Counted from the stretch's first letter, positions 53,060 through 61,546 are shown. The stretch is DNA of 64,000 nt from Deltaproteobacteria bacterium (GCA_030018495.1 JASEFS010000014.1:1-64000); one strand, 5' to 3'. The notes: generated by a model from the letters alone, not told the origin. Translations and numbers: made by a program.

Positions 53060-54916
53060 TCAGTGTCCGTGGCCGTTTCCCTTGCAGACTCCCAACGGAC
53101 AATTTCCCGCCACGTGCGCCAGCCATTCGTCCCGGAAGCGCTCGATGGTGGTTTTCAAAAAGGAGTGGGGGCTCCAGCCCAAGGCGCAGTTGGCGCTCTC
53201 CACCATGTACTTGGAAAGCTTGACCAGCCGGTCCAGGTCGGCCTCTTCACCCTGGCCCGCGGCGATCCGGCACACCATCTCGTACAGCACCCGGGTGCCG
53301 CGGCGGCAGGGCAGGCAAAAGCCGCAGGACTCGTGCTGAAAGAAGGACATCAGGCACTTGACCACGTCCACGATGCAGGTGGTGTCATCCATGACCAGCA
53401 TGGTGCCGGAGCCCAGGGCGCCCTCCACCGCCATCATGGCCTTGTATTCCAGGGGGGTGTCCACGTGCTCCGGGAGAATGAAGCCTGAAGCCGCGCCGCC
53501 CGGCTGCACCGCCTTTAAGGCGCGGCCGTGGCGCACGCCGCCGCCGATGGAATTGATCAAAGTGGACAGAGGCAGGCCCATGTTGGCTTCCACGATGCCG
53601 GGCTTATTGACATGGCCCACCACCTGAAAGATCTTGGTGCCCTTGGAGTCCTCGGTGCCCTTGGCCTTATACCAATCCGCGCCTCGGACGATGATGTCCG
53701 GTACGCTGGCCAGAGACTCCACATTGTTGACGATGGTGGGTTTGTACCAGACGCCAACCTGGCCGGGGAACGGCGGCTTTACCCGAGGGTAGCCCCGCTC
53801 GCCCTGGATGGAATTGATGAGCGCGGTTTCCTCGCCGCAGACATACGAGCCGCCGCCGGTCTGTATCTGGATATGGAAAGAGAAATTGGTGCCGAAAATA
53901 TTGTCGCCCAAAAAGCCCCGCTCCATGGCCTGGTCGATGGCGTTCTGGAGGCGGTGCATGGACAGGTAATACTCACCCCGCACGTAGATATAGCCCTGGT
54001 GCGCGCCCACCGCGTAGCCCGCGATGGCCATGCCTTCCAAGACCCGGTGGGGATCGCCCTCCATAAGATAGCGGTCTTTGATGGTGCCGGGTTCGCCTTC
54101 ATCCGCGTTGCAGACGATATATTTGGGGAATACGGGCGACGGCCGGGTGAAGGACCACTTCAACCCGGTGGGAAAGCCGGCGCCGCCCCGGCCCCGGAGG
54201 CCCGACTCTTTCACCACCTCCACCACCTCCTCGTCGGTCATGGAGGTGACGGCCTTTTTCAAGCCTTCGTAGCCGCCCCGGGAAACATAGTCGTCCAGGC
54301 TCATGGGGTCGATCTGATCCACGTTCCTGAGCAAGGTCAATTCATCGGGGCTGGGCGGGTACTCGCTCAACGGGTTGGTGCTGCGGCGGAGCTGGCGGTA
54401 GTCCGGAGCCTTGCCGGCCCGGTAGTCGGCCAGGATGCTCTTGATGCGCTCGGGCGTGAGCCTGCCGTGCACCACTTCGTTGATCTCCATGGCCGGGGCC
54501 ACTTCGCACACCCCCAGGCAAGCCGTATGCTCCAAGGTGAACAGGCCGTCAGCGGTGGTTTCCCCCACCTCCTTGAGGCCCAACTCGTCCTTGAGCACAT
54601 CCACCAGGTTGTCCACCCCCATGATGTGGCAGGGCGGGGATTCGCAAAGTCTAATGATATATTTGCCCCGGGGCTGCGTCGAGAACATGGTGTAGAAGCT
54701 CAGGACGCCGTAAAGATAGGCGTACGGCAGGTTCATTTCCCGGGACACCTGCTGCAGGGCCTCCATGGGCAGCCAGTTGCCGCAGAGATTCTGCACCGCG
54801 TGGAGAGCGGGCAGCAGGCCGCCTTTGATCCGCTTGAATTTGCCGCAGACTTCCTGAATGCCGGCTACTTGTTCGGGGCTTAAAGACGCGCTGACGGGGC
54901 GTTTTATTTCCAGCAT
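53060..54916 (-). CDS. nuoEF: NADH-quinone oxidoreductase subunits E and F fused
   Basis: A single 618-aa chain joining the 24-kDa and 51-kDa subunits. Residues 1-165 are NuoE: helical start, then the thioredoxin-like 2Fe-2S domain with CESPPCHIMG and CLGVCEVAP. After a linker near 165-215, NuoF follows: FMN/NADH site RGRGGAGFPTGLKW and YVCGEETALINSIQGERGYPR, and the N3 cluster ESCGFCLPCRRGT plus a later Cys in NCALGW. All key residues of both parts are present, so electron entry from NADH is kept. It is the first gene of the operon, before nuoA, and not in the usual place between nuoD and nuoG. Confidence 0.94.
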   Translation of the reverse strand: MLEIKRPVSASLSPEQVAGIQEVCGKFKRIKGGLLPALHAVQNLCGNWLPMEALQQVSREMNLPYAYLYGVLSFYTMFSTQPRGKYIIRLCESPPCHIMGVDNLVDVLKDELGLKEVGETTADGLFTLEHTACLGVCEVAPAMEINEVVHGRLTPERIKSILADYRAGKAPDYRQLRRSTNPLSEYPPSPDELTLLRNVDQIDPMSLDDYVSRGGYEGLKKAVTSMTDEEVVEVVKESGLRGRGGAGFPTGLKWSFTRPSPVFPKYIVCNADEGEPGTIKDRYLMEGDPHRVLEGMAIAGYAVGAHQGYIYVRGEYYLSMHRLQNAIDQAMERGFLGDNIFGTNFSFHIQIQTGGGSYVCGEETALINSIQGERGYPRVKPPFPGQVGVWYKPTIVNNVESLASVPDIIVRGADWYKAKGTEDSKGTKIFQVVGHVNKPGIVEANMGLPLSTLINSIGGGVRHGRALKAVQPGGAASGFILPEHVDTPLEYKAMMAVEGALGSGTMLVMDDTTCIVDVVKCLMSFFQHESCGFCLPCRRGTRVLYEMVCRIAAGQGEEADLDRLVKLSKYMVESANCALGWSPHSFLKTTIERFRDEWLAHVAGNCPLGVCKGNGHGH

Positions 54917-54964
54917 GATTAGTCCAAGGGAAGGAAAATTGTGAAAAATTTCTTTAGCTCTTGA

Positions 54965-54993
54965 TTTTTAATCCCAACAGGGCGGGCTGTCAA
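54965..54993 (-). promoter_or_regulatory. sigma-70-like promoter of the nuo operon
   Basis: On the minus strand TTGACA, 17 bases, then TAAAAA. The transcript would start about 40 bases before the nuoEF ATG. It lies in unique sequence just inside the repeat-rich gap. Confidence 0.6.
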
Positions 54994-55027
54994 GAACTTT
55001 TTTGGAAAAAATGGACAGCCGGGGAAG

Positions 55028-55322
55028 CAGCAGTCAGCAGTCAGTAGTCAGCAGTCAGTAGTCAGTAGTCAGTAGTCAGTAGCCAGTAGTCAGTAGTCAG
55101 TGGGCAGTGGTCAGAATGTAGGGCGCGCTCTGCGCGCCTAACTAAGCGGCCAGTGGCCAGTGGTTAGTGGTCAGTGGCCAGTGGAAAGGGGAGGGATTAT
55201 TGCTAAATGTTTACATATAACTATCACATGTTCGGCGCGCGCGGCGCGCCCTATATTCTGATTACTGGTAACTGGTAACCGGTTTTTGCCTGACATCTGG
55301 CACCTGGCACCTGGCACCTGCC
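55028..55322. repeat. long heptad arrays and palindromes upstream of nuoEF
   Basis: No gene. Ten or more AGTCAGT/AGTCAGC units (55028-55115), TAGGGCGCGCTCTGCGCGCCTA (55119-55140), GGCCAGT/GGTTAGT units (55147-55186), GGCGCGCGCGGCGCGCC near 55233-55250, then GTAACTG and CTGGCAC units (about 55260-55322), ending at the YdcF stop codon. Confidence 0.85.
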
Positions 55323-55889
55323 CTAACGCCAGAACAGGGCCCGGCGGCCCAGGACCTTGAGCCAGGCCGCGCCTTCCCTCAGGGCCATCTTGGTGAGCCA
55401 GAGATAGCGGCGGTTTTGCCAGTATGTCCTCAGGACCCCCGGGACCGGCAGGGAATAGAGGTCAATCTGATGCGGGTGGAAATGGCGGCGAAAGAGATAG
55501 CGGGCCCGGCGGATATGGAGGCCGTCGGAGACCAGGGCGACGCTGGCCAGGTTGAGGTCCTGCACCACCGGCAGGGTGTGGCGGGCCGAAGCCAGGGTAT
55601 TTTTGCTCTCTTCTTCCAGGATGAGGCGGCCGGCCAGGCGGTCCCGCATCTCCGCTCCCCAGTTATCCTCAGTCCAGGCCAGGGCATAGTCCGCCATGGC
55701 CCTGGCCTCGGTCAGATGGGTGCCATGGGTGGGCCCGCCGGTGATTATGACGTAAGCCTCGCCGCCCTGCTCCTGCCACACCGCGATGGCATGCTCCAGG
55801 CGCATGCGGCCGATGCGGCCGGGCCGGCCCTGGGCGTTCAGGCGGGCCCCTAAGACTATCAGGGCGTCCAGAGTTCGGTGCTCAGGCAT
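55323..55889 (-). CDS. YdcF/SanA-type DUF218 protein
   Basis: A DUF218 protein of 188 aa counted from the ATG at 55889. The upstream part of the ORF track entry is translated repeat DNA. Motifs are ALIVLGARLNAQGRPG, VIITGGPTHGTHLTEARAMADY, EEESKNTLASARHTLPVV and VALVSDGLHIRRARYLFRRHF, which place the polar active-site residues of the family. Related proteins act in envelope polysaccharide metabolism, but activity is poorly known. It follows the KptA-like gene. Confidence 0.85.
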   Translation of the reverse strand: MPEHRTLDALIVLGARLNAQGRPGRIGRMRLEHAIAVWQEQGGEAYVIITGGPTHGTHLTEARAMADYALAWTEDNWGAEMRDRLAGRLILEEESKNTLASARHTLPVVQDLNLASVALVSDGLHIRRARYLFRRHFHPHQIDLYSLPVPGVLRTYWQNRRYLWLTKMALREGAAWLKVLGRRALFWR

Positions 55890-55890
55890 A

Positions 55891-55920
55891 AGCAGTGACC
55901 AGTGGCCAGTAATCAGTAAC
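55891..55920. repeat. GGCCAGT-family heptads before the YdcF gene
   Basis: About four units (AGTGACC, AGTGGCC, AGTAATC, AGTAAC) start directly upstream of the ydcF-like ATG. Confidence 0.75.
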
Positions 55921-55955
55921 GTATTCTTATTGGCGGGGAGTGTCCGCCCCACAAC

Positions 55956-56702
55956 TCACGATCGCCGCTTGCGCCGCTCCTTGCGGGTGGCGGCCTTCCA
56001 GGCCGGTTCATCCTTCTTGCGGCCCGCCTTGCCCGCTTTCTTCATCATTTCAGCAAAATCCACGGCCAGCGCGCCGGCGGGCGGCAGAGGGAAATCCTCT
56101 TTGGCCGGTTTGGGTTTGGGCTTTGGCTTTTCCGGTACTTTCGGAAGCGGCGGCGCCTGGACGAATTCTTGGGGAACGGCGGAAGAGGAAAGAAAAAGGT
56201 TTTCACCATACGGTTGAAAAGCCACCCCGGCCCGGGCCGCAGCCCGCGCCTGGACGGTGATCAGGACGGGCTCCGGTGAGCGGCGTTTGCCCAGTTTAAG
56301 GGCAATCTCAGGGGTGACAGCCAGGACAATCTCCTGGCCGATCGGCGGCCTAAGCCCATGTTCGACCACCACGGCGTGGGCCTTGGGCGGGACCGCGGCA
56401 TAGAGCAGGGCAGGGGGGGCTTCTCCCGGGGGCCGCCTTAGTGCCGCGGGCTTGGGCGCCACACTCCGGATCTTATCAGCCAGGATCTCCAACCGGGGCG
56501 ATTGACTCAGGGCCGCGGTCTGGTCCAAATGATGCCGCCTAATATGGCCCCAGCCCGGCTCCGAGCCCAAGGCCGCCAAAAGTTGCTTGATGGAAACAAA
56601 GCCCTCGGCATCCAATACCAGGCCGAACTCGTCGGGCCGGTGGCAGAGGATGTAGGTGAGCATTTTGGCCAGGGCTTCCAATTGGGAAGGCAACCGCGTC
56701 AT
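55956..56702 (-). CDS. divergent KptA/Tpt1-like RNA 2'-phosphotransferase fold protein
   Basis: Residues 8-70 match the winged-helix part of Tpt1 (LTYILCHRPDEFGLVLDAEGFVSI). Residues 100-185 match the ADP-ribosyltransferase-like part (LLYAAVPPKAHAVVVEHGLRP, EIALKLGKRRSPEPVLITVQA, VPQEFV). In active enzymes the first block reads LRH, the middle RxRxGHS, and the second domain YHGT. Here these are LCH (Arg to Cys at residue 20), absent (KIRSVAPKP) and YAAV. The catalytic set therefore seems lost or changed. A Pro/Lys-rich tail of about 60 residues follows. AGGA precedes the ATG. It may bind RNA or NAD without the classic reaction. Confidence 0.7.
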   Translation of the reverse strand: MTRLPSQLEALAKMLTYILCHRPDEFGLVLDAEGFVSIKQLLAALGSEPGWGHIRRHHLDQTAALSQSPRLEILADKIRSVAPKPAALRRPPGEAPPALLYAAVPPKAHAVVVEHGLRPPIGQEIVLAVTPEIALKLGKRRSPEPVLITVQARAAARAGVAFQPYGENLFLSSSAVPQEFVQAPPLPKVPEKPKPKPKPAKEDFPLPPAGALAVDFAEMMKKAGKAGRKKDEPAWKAATRKERRKRRS

Positions 56703-56958
56703 GAATCTATCCTGAGAAATTCCTCAAGCCCTCAAAAGTTAACTGAAATCCTTAACGCCGTAGGAAGGAAAGCGAAACGCCTCCTGCCATTAGGGTTAAA
56801 GCGGCACAGGCAGACCGCCTGCGCCACTCTTAAGGCTCATGGTTTTTTCGCCTTTTTTCCCTTTCCCCTTTTCCCCTCTTGCCCCTTTCCTGGAATCTAC
56901 CATTCGGGTGTTGACAAGACAAGGAAAGATGCTAATTTTATACGGATAAGGATTTACC

Positions 56959-57495
56959 ATGGAGCGCCGCTGCTTTGACAGTAATCATCGGGAGTTGCTC
57001 TGCGAGGCTCAAGTCATCGCGGAGGAGATGACTTCCGACTTTTTCAAGCTGAATCATAGCCATTGGCAGCGGTGGCGCTATGATATTCTTACCCTGGAGC
57101 ACCTGCGCTCCGAAGAGGTTTCGCCCCATGCCCTGGCCTTACTGGCCAAATACCAGGGGCTGCCGCCGGACAGTTCCCTTAACTCCGTGGCCTTCGACTT
57201 CTACCGCATCTGTCTCCAGGATCACAACATTTTGAGGACCCTGACGTCCGGCCGGGGTTTGGCAGCCCTGCCGCTGTTCAGTTATATTTTAACCCATGAG
57301 TTGGTTCATGTGGTGCGTTTCAGCCGTTTTCAGGCGAGATTCGAGGCCACCTGGCCGGAAAAGCTGGCTGAAGAGGCCCATGTGCACCGTTTAACGCAAG
57401 ACATTCTGGCGCCGCTGAATTTTCTCGAACTGGCGCCGGTCTTTAATTTCTATGAAACCAGTTGGCAAGGAGGTTGGCGGTATGCCCATCTATGA
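56959..57495 (+). CDS. small HExxH putative metallopeptidase
   Basis: I do not recognise a named family. The 178-aa protein is soluble-looking, with HELVH at residues 113-117 and EEAHVH at 138-143, a spacing that fits a gluzincin-like zinc site with a downstream Glu. [10 protein letters not shown] and [10 protein letters not shown] lie around it. AAGGA lies before the ATG. Its end overlaps the FmdB-type zinc-ribbon gene by 14 bases, so the two are translated together. Peptidase activity is inferred only from the motif. Confidence 0.75.
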   Translation: MERRCFDSNHRELLCEAQVIAEEMTSDFFKLNHSHWQRWRYDILTLEHLRSEEVSPHALALLAKYQGLPPDSSLNSVAFDFYRICLQDHNILRTLTSGRGLAALPLFSYILTHELVHVVRFSRFQARFEATWPEKLAEEAHVHRLTQDILAPLNFLELAPVFNFYETSWQGGWRYAHL

Positions 57496-57787
57496 GTATC
57501 AATGCGCCGCCTGTGGTCGGGTCACGGAAAAATGGCAGAAATTTTCGGAAGCGCCTCTGACGATCTGCCCACATTGCGGCGGGAGTCTCAACAAACTTAT
57601 CAGTAACTGTTCCTTTCACCTCAAAGGCAGCGGCTGGTACGTCACTGATTATGCCGGCGGCGGACGGCCAAATTCCAGCACTCCCGAAAAAGCGGACACG
57701 GCAGGTAAAAGCGCCGGCAGCGGCACGGGAGAAAAGTCCGAGGCCTCGGCGAAGTCCGAGTCGTCTGCCGCGTCAAAGATAAAATGA
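57482..57787 (+). CDS. FmdB-family zinc ribbon protein
   Basis: A 101-aa protein counted from the ATG at 57482 (AAGGAGG eight bases before; the ORF track starts ten codons earlier). The N-terminal zinc ribbon is [20 protein letters not shown] with [28 protein letters not shown] is the second family element. The tail is Ser/Ala/Lys/Glu-rich and probably disordered. The family is often called a putative regulator, but its role is unknown. Confidence 0.9.
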   Translation: MPIYEYQCAACGRVTEKWQKFSEAPLTICPHCGGSLNKLISNCSFHLKGSGWYVTDYAGGGRPNSSTPEKADTAGKSAGSGTGEKSEASAKSESSAASKIK

Positions 57788-57830
57788 GGAACCTGTTAAC
57801 ATTCCCCGTCGGGGAAGAAAGTGAGCATTT

Positions 57831-58409
57831 GTGGCAGAAATCAAAAGCGCTCTGGAAATAGCCTTGGAAAAAGCGGAGCGCTATGGCCGAGCTACCAAAG
57901 AGGAACTTCGTAAAGAAGAATACCTGGAAAAAGGGCGGCAACTGGCGGTCCAGTTCTTAAAGGAAGAGGGCGATTTGGCCGCGGAGCTGGCGAAGCTCCC
58001 TCCCGAAGCCAGGGACGCGGCCAAGCAGGCGGTAAAGGAAGTGCTGGTGCGAAACATCGCCCTTCCCCGGGAAGAAACCGTGGACCCTCGGGCGGTGCGG
58101 GCCCTGGAAGGCCTGCTCCTGGTAGCCTCCAACCAAAAGGGCATGACCCGGCTCAAGGAAGAAGTGCAGCAGCTCTGGCAGCAATTTCTCATGGCTCGGA
58201 ATTCGGCGCTGCAGCAGCTTAAAGCCAGCTTCAGCCAGCAGGTCAGAAATGTCACCCAGGCCCTGGAGGCCCAGTACGGCCAGAGGATGAAGGTGGAAGT
58301 GGAACACCTGCCCCAATTCCAGGAAGAATGGCGCAAGTTTGAGACGAACCTCATCCAGCAGTTCGAACCCATCCTGGAAGACCGCAAGACCAGGATGCTG
58401 ACCTTGTAG
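57831..58409 (+). CDS. conserved helical protein of unknown function
   Basis: A 192-aa, almost wholly helical and charged protein starting at a GTG. IKSALEIALEKAERYGRATKEE at the N terminus and two long coiled-coil-like stretches (LKEEVQQLWQQFLMARNSAL, SQQVRNVTQALEAQYGQRM) are visible. No catalytic or metal motif is seen. It follows the FmdB gene by 43 bases on the same strand and is probably in one transcript with it. GGCCAGT-type heptads begin at its stop codon. Confidence 0.7.
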   Translation: MAEIKSALEIALEKAERYGRATKEELRKEEYLEKGRQLAVQFLKEEGDLAAELAKLPPEARDAAKQAVKEVLVRNIALPREETVDPRAVRALEGLLLVASNQKGMTRLKEEVQQLWQQFLMARNSALQQLKASFSQQVRNVTQALEAQYGQRMKVEVEHLPQFQEEWRKFETNLIQQFEPILEDRKTRMLTL

Positions 58410-58470
58410 CAGTGGCCAGTGGCCAGTGGTCAGTGGCCAGCAGACTGAAGACTGATTACTGATCACTGGC
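58409..58470. repeat. GGCCAGT heptads filling a convergent gene boundary
   Basis: AGTGGCC/AGTGGTC and then ACTGAAG/ACTGATT units cover the entire gap between two converging genes and extend slightly into the end of the minus-strand gene. Confidence 0.8.
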
Positions 58471-59235
58471 AACTTTTTCTCTCTCTCCCAAACGGCATAC
58501 GCGGCGGAAGTTATCGGCCAGGACGGCTTGTAGCTGCTCGGAAGGCAGGTTGAGGCTGGTCACCTTGGCCAGTTCGTGGGCCGGGTGGCCGAAGGGGTAG
58601 TCGCTTCCGAAAAACAGTCGGCCGCTGCCGTAACGTCCTAAATAATCTTCTATTTCCCTCCTCGAAGCCAGAGCGGTGTCGGCATGAACATAAGGCAAGG
58701 CAAAAAGGCCGGTCCGCTCCAAAGCCGCATAGCCGCCGTTTAAGCCTCCCAGGTGCGGGATGATCAGAGGCACCTGGGGCGGCAACAATTTCTCTGCAAA
58801 AAGCAGGGTATTGGCGAAGGTCTCTTCCAAAAGAATGGGCAGCCCTTTTTTCTGCACCACCTCCAAAAATTCCCGGCAGCGGGGATCGTCGTAGTGGTAT
58901 TCCGGTTCATTGGCGTGCCGGTGCCACTTGACCGCGACGTACCCCGACCCCAGGTCTTCATAGGCAAAATCGTTCCAGACGAAAAAATACCTGGAAATCT
59001 CAATTTCCGGGTCGTTCAGTTCCCGCAGGTAACGATGTGCAGCCCGTCGGCAGGCCTGCCAGGCCGGCGTATCGGTGAAGTTGTAATCGTACCGGTCGTA
59101 AATATCCTCCACCGGTGGGATAAGCCCGGCTCCCCTAATGCCGGCCTCCTCAAGCAGCGGACGGATGCCCTCCCAGCCCCAGGAGACGTTTTGGACGCCG
59201 CAGTGGATGTGGCTGTCGATGACTATTCTGTCCAT
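58456..59235 (-). CDS. amidohydrolase-family TIM-barrel protein
   Basis: A 259-aa metal-dependent hydrolase of the amidohydrolase-2 type. The first metal motif is IDSHIHCG. LPLIIPHLGGLNGGY supplies a further His, and FFGSDYPFGHP the final Asp. The substrate is unknown, with decarboxylase or lactonase activity possible for the group. It is the last gene of a minus-strand row that begins with the Slp-type lipoprotein gene. The last codons overlap a heptad repeat. Confidence 0.85.
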   Translation of the reverse strand: MDRIVIDSHIHCGVQNVSWGWEGIRPLLEEAGIRGAGLIPPVEDIYDRYDYNFTDTPAWQACRRAAHRYLRELNDPEIEISRYFFVWNDFAYEDLGSGYVAVKWHRHANEPEYHYDDPRCREFLEVVQKKGLPILLEETFANTLLFAEKLLPPQVPLIIPHLGGLNGGYAALERTGLFALPYVHADTALASRREIEDYLGRYGSGRLFFGSDYPFGHPAHELAKVTSLNLPSEQLQAVLADNFRRVCRLGEREKVASDQ

Positions 59236-59265
59236 GTATCCGTTAGGTGATATCAGCCTTGAAAG

Positions 59266-60654
59266 TTAATCAGGACGACGCCGCCGGGAAAGGAACAGGC
59301 CGAAGAGGTTGATCCCTATGGCAGTGGCGATAATGAACCAGTCCAGGACGCTAAAAAGGGCGCAAAGCAGTATCAGATAGAAGTAGTCCCGGCTGACGGC
59401 TTCGTTCAACATCTTTTCCGGCCCTGAGGCGAACTCTTTCTTGCTTAGGGGGGAAAGCCCGCCAGAGGTTTGCCGGCGCCTCTCCTGCAAGGGGTTGGTG
59501 AGCCGCCAGCACCAGGCGTAGCCGAAGGTAAGGGGGATTAATAAAAGAATAAATAAGGCCTGGCCTGTGGCGCGGTACCGGCCCACGGCAATCCCACAGA
59601 AAATGAGCAGGTTCAGGATAGTGTCGCCGTAGAGGTCAAGCAGGCGGCCTTCCGGACTCTCCTGAAAGGTCAAGCGGGCCAGGAGGCCGTCGAGGGTGTC
59701 AAGGACGATGATCCAGGGCAGCAGCAGGGCGGCCCCCAGACCGGCCCAGTAATTGCCGACAAGAAAGCCAGCCACGGCCACCAAGCCGAGGAGCAGATCG
59801 GCTACCGTGATGCAATTCGGATGCACCAGGATGGCCTTATCCGCCAACCTGAGGAGAATATAGCGGGCCAGGCGGCGGTTCACCGAGCTTTCCAGGCAGC
59901 CCTCGCCCCAGGGAGAGCCGTGAGTCGCCATGACCAGGCGAAATGCTGCGTTCTTGACATCCTGGTCATTTTGTATAGAGGCGACCGCACCGGCCTCGGT
60001 TTCGATGCCCATGAGCCGGTTTCCCCGGGCCTGCTCAACGAAATACGGGAAGAGAGCGGCGTTCGGAGCCGCGTCCGGGACTTCCGCCAACCCCTGATTT
60101 TGCAGCCATGACCGCCATCCCCGCCAGGCGGATTGCGAGAACAGGGCCAACCCCAGGACGCAATGGCTTCCGGACCCGGTGGCGAAATCGAAGGAAGTTA
60201 TTAGATTTTCCTCCATAGACACCCGCATAGCTGCCTGGATGCCCGGAGGCTGAGCCCCGGCCCGGCAGTCTGCGACAGCCAGGGCCAGCCCGCCTTCAGG
60301 CACCGGAGACCGGGAGAACTCTGCCAAAACAGCCGGGGTGGTCAATATATCCGCGGCCATTACCAAGATGGAGCCGTTCTCGGTATTAGAAGGGGCCGGG
60401 AGCGGCAGGTCCTGCCACCTGGAGAATACCTCCAGGGTGGCGCCGGCCGGTCCCTTCATCCTGGCCAGGCGCTTCTCCAATTGAGCGCGGGCGGCCGGGG
60501 GGGCCAGCAAACCGACCCTGGAGATGCCGGCGCGCCAGAGGCTGAAAATCAGGCGCTGCAGATATGGCAAGCCGACGATCGGGGCAAAGAGATGAGGAGG
60601 CAGCAACTGCCCCCGTTGGGTGGTGGGAATCAGGACCAGGGCTTGGGTTGCCAT
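59266..60654 (-). CDS. nucleotidyltransferase-like / CDP-alcohol phosphatidyltransferase fusion
   Basis: From the ATG at 60654 (AAAGGCG upstream) the protein has 462 aa. The ORF track's extra N terminus is a shadow of the next gene. Residues 1-230 resemble a sugar-phosphate nucleotidyltransferase (LPPHLFAPIVGLPYLQRLIFSLWRAG), but the G-G-x-G-x-R-L loop is not visible. The C-terminal part has the full transferase motif D-x2-DG-x2-AR-x8-G-x3-D-x3-D (DTLDGLLARLTFQESPEGR, then LLDLYGD) with about six membrane helices. The layout recalls the archaeal and bacterial inositol-1-phosphate cytidylyltransferase/DIPP synthase fusion, with a degenerate first half. A membrane phospholipid or phosphodiester solute is the likely product. 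Confidence 0.8.
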   Translation of the reverse strand: MATQALVLIPTTQRGQLLPPHLFAPIVGLPYLQRLIFSLWRAGISRVGLLAPPAARAQLEKRLARMKGPAGATLEVFSRWQDLPLPAPSNTENGSILVMAADILTTPAVLAEFSRSPVPEGGLALAVADCRAGAQPPGIQAAMRVSMEENLITSFDFATGSGSHCVLGLALFSQSAWRGWRSWLQNQGLAEVPDAAPNAALFPYFVEQARGNRLMGIETEAGAVASIQNDQDVKNAAFRLVMATHGSPWGEGCLESSVNRRLARYILLRLADKAILVHPNCITVADLLLGLVAVAGFLVGNYWAGLGAALLLPWIIVLDTLDGLLARLTFQESPEGRLLDLYGDTILNLLIFCGIAVGRYRATGQALFILLLIPLTFGYAWCWRLTNPLQERRRQTSGGLSPLSKKEFASGPEKMLNEAVSRDYFYLILLCALFSVLDWFIIATAIGINLFGLFLSRRRRPD

Positions 60655-60662
60655 CACGCCTT

Positions 60663-61004
60663 TCAGCAGGTCAGGTGCAGCGCTGCGGCCAAGCGCCGCT
60701 TTCCGGCTTGGGCGTTGATCACCTGGACGGCCTGGCGGGTGGGCAGCTCCACCAGTTCGATGCCCTTGTCCTTGAGATAAGCGGCCAGCTCGGAATCCAC
60801 CTGCATGCGGCCCGGCTGGCCTTTTCCAACTACCAGGACCTGGGGATCGGCGTCCAACACCTCGAAAATGTCCGGGAGCTGCAAAAGATGGCTTTCCTGA
60901 CGCCACCAGTCCTTTTTGATATGGCCCGGCCAGATGAGCAGATCCTGGGAATAGGAGACGCCGTCAATGACAATGTGCCCAAAGTCATAGCTGTCTATAT
61001 GCAT
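60663..61004 (-). CDS. Mth938-like domain protein (DUF498)
   Basis: A 113-aa protein from the ATG at 61004. The ORF track adds 37 codons that overlap the upstream lipoprotein gene. Segments FGHIVIDGVSYSQDLLIWPG, PQVLVVGKGQPGRMQV and AVQVINAQAGKRRLAAALHLTC match the family, which includes NDUFAF3-type proteins tied to complex I assembly in mitochondria. A link to the nuo operon 6 kb away is possible but speculative. It starts three bases after the lipoprotein stop. Confidence 0.9.
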   Translation of the reverse strand: MHIDSYDFGHIVIDGVSYSQDLLIWPGHIKKDWWRQESHLLQLPDIFEVLDADPQVLVVGKGQPGRMQVDSELAAYLKDKGIELVELPTRQAVQVINAQAGKRRLAAALHLTC

Positions 61005-61006
61005 TT

Positions 61007-61546
61007 TTACGGTGCCCCCCGTCCACCCCGCCAGGGATCGAAATAGGGCGGGGTAAACCAATGTTCCAATGCCGGGTCGTAGTCGTACCATTCCCTGGGA
61101 ATAGGATAATACCACTTTTCCCAGACAGGGTAGGAACCCAGGTGGATTTGCCGGGCTTTAAGAAGCGGGGCGCCCTCGTGGGTCCCTTGCACGACCCCGG
61201 CTACAGTCACCTTGCGCTTGGCGATGTAATAGGAAGGAGGCAGAAATTCGTCGCTCAATACATAAAATGTGCCGTGCGCGGGTCCGTAAGGCTCTAAGGA
61301 GGGGCTAAGTTCCTGCTGGCTGACGGCCAGGAGGCTTTTGTCGTCCTTCAGAGACACGGAGATTATTTCACCGCCCAAAACAACCGTTTTCCCCTTGAAT
61401 CTTGCCGGATCGGCCTGAAGCGCGGCGAAATCAAGGGGCGCGCCCGGGTCCAGGCGGGCCTCCTGGACATACCTCTGGGAAATGGCCGGGCCGCAGCCGC
61501 ACAGCACGGCGGTCAGCGCCAGGCCGGCAAAAAGTTTGGCAAGCAC
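61007..61546 (-). CDS. Slp-family outer membrane lipoprotein
   Basis: A 179-aa lipoprotein. The signal ends in the lipobox LCGC (Cys18). The mature part has LQADPARFKGKTVVLGGEIISV and KRKVTVAGVVQGTHEGAPLLKARQIHLG, the beta-rich repeats of Slp. The Tyr/Trp/Pro-rich tail (WEKWYYPIPREWYDYDP) is unusual. Probably in the outer membrane inner leaflet. It is first in a four-gene minus-strand row. Confidence 0.88.
   Translation of the reverse strand: MLAKLFAGLALTAVLCGCGPAISQRYVQEARLDPGAPLDFAALQADPARFKGKTVVLGGEIISVSLKDDKSLLAVSQQELSPSLEPYGPAHGTFYVLSDEFLPPSYYIAKRKVTVAGVVQGTHEGAPLLKARQIHLGSYPVWEKWYYPIPREWYDYDPALEHWFTPPYFDPWRGGRGAP

Noticed and set aside
55028-55115. Repeat array considered as a CRISPR
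   Set aside because: Units are contiguous 7-mers without spacers, and no cas genes are present.
60655-60906. N-terminal 84 residues of the 546-aa ORF
   Set aside because: They overlap the Mth938-like gene in another frame and look like shadow translation.
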